In this document: positions 57,111 through 64,000 of the stretch, piece by piece
Layout of the letters: each line of letters starts with the position of its first letter
How positions within the stretch are numbered: the first letter of the stretch is position 1
NCBI GenBank assembly: GCA_022695795.1
Contig: MU404133.1
Location: forward strand, 62,001 to 126,000
Direction: 5' to 3'
From: Biscogniauxia marginata
Lineage: Eukaryota > Ascomycota > Sordariomycetes > Xylariales > Xylariaceae
Length of the DNA stretch: 64,000 nucleotides
Notes under the pieces: model-generated
What the model saw: only the letters and a program-made list of their open reading frames with translations
Databases searched by the model: none
Told to the model about the DNA's origin: nothing
Position numbers and translations under genes: made by a program

Positions 57111-59169
57111 CAGGCAAGGTTGGAGAGCTGGACTCAAGTGAAAGCCGTTTCGATAGCCCAGTACCATGTAGCGCTATCCCTTGGGTCGAGGCCAAATCTA
57201 GTGTATGTATGTATGTATATATGTATGTATTCCAGATTTGAGCACGGACGCATGTGAATTCTTCCTACTGATTCTTCCTTTCGTTTTCGCTTCTCTTTGT
57301 TTTGTCCCTCCTCTCTTTTCTTTCTGGGCGCCCAGACGGGCTGGTTTCCGCACTGGGACCCTGGCTATCTTGTATCTTGTTCCTGCAGAAAGCCCACATG
57401 CGATCCCCTGCATGATACATATGAGAACAACAGCCCGCACTACGCGCTATCAGAACTCATACATACACGTAATAATGAGTAGTGAGTAGATAGTCAAGTG
57501 ACGCCGAAAGCGATGAGCACTTCTTCATTCTATGTATAGCACGCATCTCTCGTCTCTCGTCTCTCTCTCCCTCTTCTGGCTTTTTGTTCTTATGTTTATA
57601 TTTATTTATTTCCTTTTGGACGTTTTCGTTATTTCATTTTATTTGCAGGGCGGAGTCGCTTAACTCCCTTGACTAAAGTATCGAACGATAGAAAATTCGA
57701 TTTCTAGCACGGGATAAGCTCCTGCGTGCTTCATGTTGGAATGGGAACACTCGGAGGGAAACCCCCCAAGACTTTGCCTAAGCAGGGGTCCCTGCTTGTG
57801 ATTTTAATTAAGGTAATCCGGGGTTCAAAGGGTAGATAGGAAAGGGGGGGGGGGGGCGGTTCTCTGTCGAGGCGTCCCTAAAGGGAAAAGATGGGCTCTC
57901 CCTTTTTCTTGAAGACCCTTGGATCAACAATTAGCCTCGTAGCAAGTCACAAACCTCTGGATCTCAAACAGGAAAGATACGCTAAGAAGACAGATTAATA
58001 ACTACTAATAATCATAATAACCATACAGAATTGACTATGTAACAAGACAAGACGGGACAGAGACAGAAGCAGAAACAGACACGAGAATACTATCTATAGT
58101 ATACAATCTGGATTTATTTTATTTCTCTTATTCCCATGCCTAGGTAGGTATCTAGGTATTCGTTTCATTTTAGACGTGCATCCATGTCCCACGTGCTGCT
58201 AGTACGGCGAACGGTTTTCTTTGTCGTGCTCCTCTTCTCTCCGGCCGCTAAGTCGATGCTAGAGTTGTTAGGCACATCAATGTAGCCACTGACGGCGCTA
58301 CTACTCAACTAATCTGCAAACCATGGGTTCGGGTGGTGGGGGTGGTTATCTCGAAATTTTGTCGATCATCATTGGATAACGTACCTAGATTAGGTACCTA
58401 AGGCAGAAGATGAACGAGTTTTGGTAGGTCAATTGATGACGGGTTTAGTCTAACATCAACCTAGGGGATTGGATATGCAGACGTATCTCTGTCGCACAAC
58501 TTACCTCAGCTATGGAGGCACTTGTCTATTAGCGCCGTCAGGGGTTACATAGCAGGTACATAGAGATGCGTCTTATGTACCTATCTTTCTAGACTCTACC
58601 TACCTCCCCCTAAAAAACCCAGGCCTTTCGTCACATTGGGAAAAGGGAGTGTAAGTGACCTAGGTAGGTAGGTACGCACTACGTATGTTTCTGTGTAAGC
58701 TTGCGAATGCCAGATTGAATTTTCTTGTCTTCCCTTTTTCTTCTTCTTCTCTTGCTTCTTTCAACACTTACACCTGACCCATCTCTTTCTTCCCCCCCCG
58801 ATCAATTGTAATAATACGGCCCCGCATAACATCAGAACGCAACAAGCATCACCAAGAACAACTTCGTAGTGCAGCTGGCATTTTCGCCCGCAGCAGGTAT
58901 CCGCTCGCACTCAGCTTCTTCTCTGAGTCTGGTTTTTCCCTTGAACCCTGCTTTTCTTCGGCGGCCCGGATTGAGAACGCCGTGCGACCTCACCCTCTTG
59001 TCGAATACATGCGACGCTAATCAGGGTCACCGAGTGTGTCTTGAAACCCAAGCAGGTTATTTGGCCTGCGAAGCTCTGACCTCCAGGAGGCCGGTAACAA
59101 CGATTGGCTCTCGACCAACCACCCTTGACCCTTGGGGGGGCACAACCCGGACCGTTTGCATAGTGGACG
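57111..59169. other. Promoter and 5' region of the RhoGAP gene, with simple repeats
   Basis: Contains a GTAT repeat (57200-57232), a G run (57844-57857), pyrimidine-rich tracts (57550-57600, 58727-58800) of the type found just upstream of fungal transcription starts, and AGGTAGGT tracts near 58141 and 58656. No gene recognised; a 108-codon frame at 58869-59195 overlaps the start of the next gene and is not convincing. Confidence 0.5.
57200..57232. repeat. GTAT microsatellite
   Basis: Seven to eight imperfect GTAT units, in non-coding DNA. Confidence 0.8.
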
Positions 59170-62100
59170 ATGTCGCACCTAACGCTCCAGCGTAGCGAAA
59201 GCCCGTCAGATTGTCAGCTTAGCCAGTCCTCCCTCGACACTCAGGACAGCCCGACTATAGGTAGAGCCGCGGTCGACTTCGACCTTCTCTCCGACGCCAA
59301 CAACTCGTTACCGTCTCTTTCTCTACCAGTCGCTGGCACGAGGTGAGTACCAAGCACGCCATCTCCCATCTTTTCTCTATACGCGGTCGTGGTTGTAGTC
59401 GTGGTTGTAGTCGTGGTTATGGTTATGGTTATGGCTATGGTTATGATTATGGGTCTGGGTTTGGGTCTGGGTCTCGGTCTGCTTGTCTGTGTCTTATACG
59501 TGCGTCGCTCGCGCGCGACGATGAGTGGCCAAGTCCGACTCCATCCGGGCACGGTACTGCTGCGAGAAACGGGTCTATAGGTGGAGCAAAGATGTTCCTT
59601 AAACATCATTTACAGCCATCTTACGGCTTGTGAAACCTCCAGCTCTCTCGAAGACCACTGCCTACATCCAAACCACCGCCCCCTCTCTTGCAGACGCCGT
59701 GTCGTGTCGTGAGATCAGCGCTGACCTGGAATCTCCACCCTCAATAGTACCAGATCACAACGCAAACCCACTCCCAGCCCGCTACAAACGAGTACCGTCG
59801 TGTCTCCGCCGTCCAGCGCGAGTCCAAACCGCTCAAAATTCCCTTCGCCGGTCCTCGAATCCTTCCCGGCCGCCTCTGTCACGCAAATTCTAAAGGAACC
59901 ACTACAACTCCCTCTCTCGCCACAACACCCCGTCAAGGGCTCTCGCTTCGCAGGATCGAACTATCGCAAGGGTGACTTTTCTCCTCCAGATACGCCCGTT
60001 TCGAACAATTCAAGGTTCGTTCTCTGTTCTCTGTTCTTCCATTGCTCTGCTTTACTACTTTAGACATCCGAGACGGTGCTTACGGGACTAACATGCCCAT
60101 TTTTGTCGTCTAGATCGAGACTGACGCCTCCGAATGATTCGCGTAGTGGTTCGGACCCGGTCGCTACAACGAAGCCCTTAGGCTCTGCTGCAAGCCTGCC
60201 AAGTATGGCAGGCGGCTCAACGGCACCGAGGACCGATGCCGTCAAAGGGGCTCCTCGAACCTCATCCATTGACTCGGCAATGTCGGCGATATCCTCCCGC
60301 AATTCCTCGCAGCCAGGCTCGCAGGATGCAAACGCAGATGTCGCCAACCTAGTCAAGGCAGCCGGCAGCCCCGAGGCCGTTATCCAGTATCTACTAAAAG
60401 AGAAGCATTCGCAGTCTCAACAAAATGCGCAATTATGGCGGCTTGTTGATAAGCAGAGAGCAATGATACTGGGCCTGAACAAAGATCTTGAGCGGGCCTT
60501 GAAGGAGAAGGAGAGATATCGTAAGAAGCTAAAAGATGTCATGACAGCACACGATGAACCTGCGAAACGCGAGACGCCCCCGGGCGATGCAGTGTCGATT
60601 CCGCGAGTCAATGCCAATCCGACTAAGGACCAAAGTGCTGATGTTCCCGCGTCACCATCCAACTTGGATTCCGGCAGTGCCAAGCAATCTCCCGTCGATA
60701 TGTCGCTAGCTCCTTATCCCATCACGCCGCCTGCAGATCAAGTCATCAACGCACCGCCGTCGGCAGTGGGTGAAATTCTGGACCCGTCGCATGCGATGCC
60801 CAAGCCCTCAGAACATGCGCTCGACCACTTCGACCGCGAAGAAGAGGATCGGGCTGCCGAAGCGGCTAAGAAAGCAGCCGAAGTAGCAAAAGAACTTCCG
60901 CTCAATGCTGCTCTGCTTCCTTCGAGAAGTCTTCCTAGTGAGCCACCACGAGAGCCGCCTCCCGAGCCTCCAACGGCTCATCCGCCGGCTGTATCGGTCA
61001 TTGAACCAACTCCACTGATTGATATGGGAATATCGCAATTCCCTCCTCCGCCTGCTGCGCCGCCACGTAAACCCCCTCCTGCCCCGTTGCAATTGAAAAA
61101 AGACTCAAACGTAGTAGCATCTCTACCGCTTGAGGACGAAAATGATTCCGAGTCAGATTACGATTCTTTGTTAGAAGTTGACGAACTCCCAATTCTCGAC
61201 AAGCGAGGACGACGACGGACGAGAGAAGAGGATGATCGCGACAGAGAGATACTAGCGTTAAAAGAAGCCGAGGCTCGTAGCCTGTCTAAAAAGAGCAAGA
61301 AGGGTAGCCAGAAGGGAACGCCCATGACGGGTGAACCAGAAACCCCTCAGAATGCCGTTTTATCTAGCCCACGACTAGCCGCCGCTCAGCCGATGCCTGC
61401 ACAAGAGAACCTGCCAGCCTCCTTAGCCGGTGTTTTGAATGGCAGCGTGACCCAGCAGAATTTGTTTGTCCCCCCGATGAGTCCTGGGTTGCCAGCAAGC
61501 CCGCGACCGACGGCAGGAAGGGCGGTACTCCATTCACCACCCCTATCTCCTAGGAGTATCGGCGTATCTGCCGTACCACTCTCACCGCGAGCTCCCAGAC
61601 AACCAATCCCGCTACCCCCTAATACACCGCGATCGACCTCCTCTGGAACTGAAGCCTTAAGTTTGACGTCGCCGAAATCGCTCAACATCGTAAAACAGAC
61701 AGCTGAGAACGAACAGCCTAGCCCTACATCTGGCCACGAGAGTCCAGTTGAACGTACCAAGATTTACAAGGGATTTGTCACCGAGGAATACCCTGATCTA
61801 CTGCTGCCTCCGAATGCTCTTCCATCGATTTCGGTGAGAGTGGCTTCGTCTCGCATGAAACCGTCAAGAGCTAGTCTGCTTTCCCTGACACAGCTAGAGG
61901 AAGACCCGGTCTTCACTTTGGCGATCTTCTCCCGATTTGAGGGAGGGGAGCTGTGGCGAGTGGAAAAAGACACTACGTCTTTTGGGAAATTGGACCAGAG
62001 GATGAAGCAATGTTCACAATTCACAACTAAAACACCCGATAGGTCTCTGTTCACGGGCCATGCGCCTGCTAAACTTGATGCCCGTCGCACTTTCTTGGAT

Positions 62101-64000
62101 CACTATCTAGAGGAGTTACTCAACACGCCCCTCGATCTCCAGACGGCTTTAGAGCTATGCAAATATTTATCGACCAATACCCTCCCGCCTAACGCCGATG
62201 AACAAGCATCTTCCACTGACCGGATCCACGAAGCTGGCGTCCAACAAAAAGGCCCTGGAGGTAGACCGTTTAGACATGGCTATCTAACCAAGAGGGGTAA
62301 GAATTTTGGCGGATGGAAAGCTCGATTCTTTGTTCTCGATGGCCCTCACTTGAAGTATTACGAAGCTCCTGGTGGCGCTCATTTGGGCACAATCAAGCTT
62401 CAAAATGCGCAGATTGGAAAGCAGTCGCAACAAAGCAATGATGGCGCCTCGCCGGGGAGTGGTCCAAACGGCGACGAGCTAGATAACCAATATCGCCATG
62501 CATTCTTGGTTCTCGAGCCAAAGAAGAAGGATTCCACTAGTCATGTGAAGCATGTTCTGTGCGCCGAGAGTGATAAAGAGCGTGACCAATGGGTTGAAGC
62601 CTTACTACGTTGGATTGATTACCGTGACCCCAAAGAGGATGACTCGCACTCCAATGCAACCCATAACCGCAATGGGTCTGGAAGTCAACTTGGTGCAAAT
62701 GCGAAGAAAAAGGCACATGGCCAGGGCAAATCGCAAGCACGAAACAACAGTCAGGAGGAGCTGATTGGGATTAGTTACGACACAGCCAAGCAGGGTGATA
62801 TTCCCGACGGTGTCGCTCCCCGACGCCGAGGAGCCAATACACCCGACCCTCTAGATAAGCCAAACAATGCGGCCTACATAATCTCAGGTCCAAAGGATCC
62901 TCAGTTGATAAGCGACTCTGCGTCTTGGGGTGGAAAGGCGGGTCTAGTACCACCTGGACCAACTGTGGACGAAAAGAAGCAAAGAAAGCGTAGTTTCTTT
63001 GGATTTGGCCCCAAGGCTCGATCTTCAACGGATGATCAAGACCCTCTTTATGGCTCCAGTCCTCAAGGGCAGGGCGATTACCGAGGACCAATTCGCCAGG
63101 TCTTTGGAGCGTCATTGGGCGACGCCGTTCGATTCAACGGACCGGTCGATATTGACGTTCCTCTTCCCGCCGTGGTATACCGTTGCATCCAGTACCTTGA
63201 TGCTAAGAATGCTATATTGGAAGAGGGTATTTTCCGGCTGAGTGGTTCTAACGTTGTGATTAAACAACTTCGCGAGCGGTTCAACACTGAAGGAGATGTG
63301 AATATCCTTACTGATCAAATTTACTACGACATCCACGCCGTGGCCTCCTTGCTGAAACTATACCTCCGGGAACTTCCAACCACCATACTCACGCAGAATC
63401 TCCATGCTCAATTTGTTTCAGTTATAGAAATGTCAAACCATCGGGAGAAGATACAAGCTTTAGCGGAACTTGTACAGCGGCTTCCCCTTGCTAACGAGAC
63501 TTTGCTGAAGTATCTGATTGCTTTCCTGATTAAAATCATTAATCATTCGGACAAGAATAAAATGACTGTACGCAATGTTGGAATTGTTTTCTCTCCAACG
63601 CTCAATATCCCGGCTCCGGTTTTTGCGTTGCTTCTGCAGAACTACGAAGGTGTCTTCGGCATAGACCCCGAAGAGTACGAACTTCCATCACCCCTGTCTG
63701 AGGCGCCATTAGAATCCCAACCGCGACGACCATCAACTGCTGGGCCGGCGGACTCGCCACATAGGCAACGGATCGTTGAACAGACACAGCGGTCGACACC
63801 AACACCCCCACCTGCTGTAGCTGGGAATTTACGACCAACACCGACACCACCACCCCGCCAATCTTATGAACCACAATTTCTTGCTCAACAAGGGGTTGTA
63901 CCCCATGCCTCCATGCGCCCGGCATATGACAATGGCTTGTTTGTCCCGTCCGGGTATGATCCAGCGATGAATCAAATGATGGCCTCAAAGCAACCAACTT
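59170..64000 (+). CDS. bem3: PX-PH-RhoGAP protein, Bem3 family (3' end outside window)
   Basis: GTPase-activating protein for Rho/Cdc42-type GTPases, acting at sites of polarised growth. Exons 59170-59342, 59748-60014 and 60114 onward (GT-AG, in phase) read without stop to the end of the window, about 1442 residues so far. The start MSHLTLQRSESPSD is the first ATG in frame. A Ser/Pro-rich N-terminus is followed by a short coiled coil near residues 230-290 (WRLVDKQRAMILGLNKDLER) and a long disordered, Pro-rich part. Then come a PX domain (about 690-830), a PH domain (about 867-982, HGYLTKRGKNFGGWKARFFV) and a RhoGAP domain (about 1142-1325) with arginine finger GIFRLSGS near Arg1188 and KLYLRELPTTIL. 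This order matches Bem3. Introns 1 (405 bases) and 2 (99) lie near the 5' end; intron 1 holds a minisatellite. The C-terminal tail continues past 64000. Confidence 0.92.
59392..59480. repeat. Hexamer minisatellite in intron 1 of the RhoGAP gene
   Basis: Units GGTTGTAGTCGT, then GGTTAT repeated about six times with variants, then GGGTCT/GGGTTT. It lies inside the long first intron, so length changes would not alter the protein unless they affect splicing. Confidence 0.75.

Noticed and set aside
58869..59195. A 108-codon plus-strand frame before the RhoGAP gene
   Set aside because: It overlaps the RhoGAP start in another frame, has no suitable initiator and no motifs; it fits a 5' UTR.
59241..63997. 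Many minus-strand frames opposite the RhoGAP gene, including one of 131 codons
   Set aside because: They are mirrors of a long, well-supported plus-strand coding sequence with PX, PH and RhoGAP domains.
1..64000. tRNA genes, rRNA, CRISPR arrays, bacterial-type operons
   Set aside because: I looked for GGTTCGAATCC-like T-arms and regular spaced direct repeats and found none that fold or repeat properly; the DNA is eukaryotic.

Overview
The window is nuclear DNA of a filamentous ascomycete (Pezizomycotina). Genes carry short GT-AG introns of about 45-100 bases, the protein families are fungal (Zn2Cys6 regulator, fungal P450s, CorA-like proteins, fungal alpha-kinase, Bem3-type RhoGAP), and repeats show the extreme AT-richness, loss of TG/CA ends and dense stop codons expected of repeat-induced point mutation (RIP). 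No tRNA, rRNA or CRISPR array was seen. The layout resembles an accessory region: roughly eight intact-looking genes are scattered among relics and long non-coding stretches.

Left part (1-8160): an eight-exon cytochrome P450 (335-2312, ent-kaurene oxidase/CYP503-like) and a Zn2Cys6 regulator (3577-4921) lie on the plus strand, followed by about 3 kb without genes. Middle-left (8160-26860): two pseudogenic blocks on the plus strand look like the N- and C-terminal parts of one fungal CorA-like protein. They are separated by a nested transposon block. A Tad1-type LINE (10428-24355, minus strand, 14-base target duplication) contains a chromodomain-bearing Ty3/gypsy element (11062-18567, two 406-base LTRs, target duplication GTTAT) and a solo LTR (23046-23476, target duplication CTTAG). 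Removing both insertions leaves a LINE of about 5.98 kb. Two palindromic MITE-like elements lie in tandem at 27543-28392.

Centre (28.4-39 kb): an alpha-kinase with an N-terminal CxxC...CxxC module (30101-30919), a P450 relic (about 31270-31500, minus), an intact five-exon P450 with an unusual I-helix (32064-33918, minus), an internally deleted rhodopsin-like membrane protein (35552-35857, minus) and a four-exon SAM-dependent O-methyltransferase (37386-38871, minus). With an MFS transporter pseudogene (42941-44388), these are the gene classes of secondary metabolism, but no backbone synthase is present. They could be remnants or satellites of a cluster; that is inference.

Right part (42-64 kb): the broken MFS transporter, a bZIP regulator (45832-46692, minus), a histidine-phosphatase-fold gene whose catalytic His is Asn (51483-52262), several kb without recognisable genes, and at the right edge the 5' part of a large plus-strand gene (59170 to beyond 64000) for a PX-PH-RhoGAP protein of the Bem3 family. 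That is the only obvious core cellular gene, so the window probably runs from an accessory, repeat-rich compartment into conserved chromosome.
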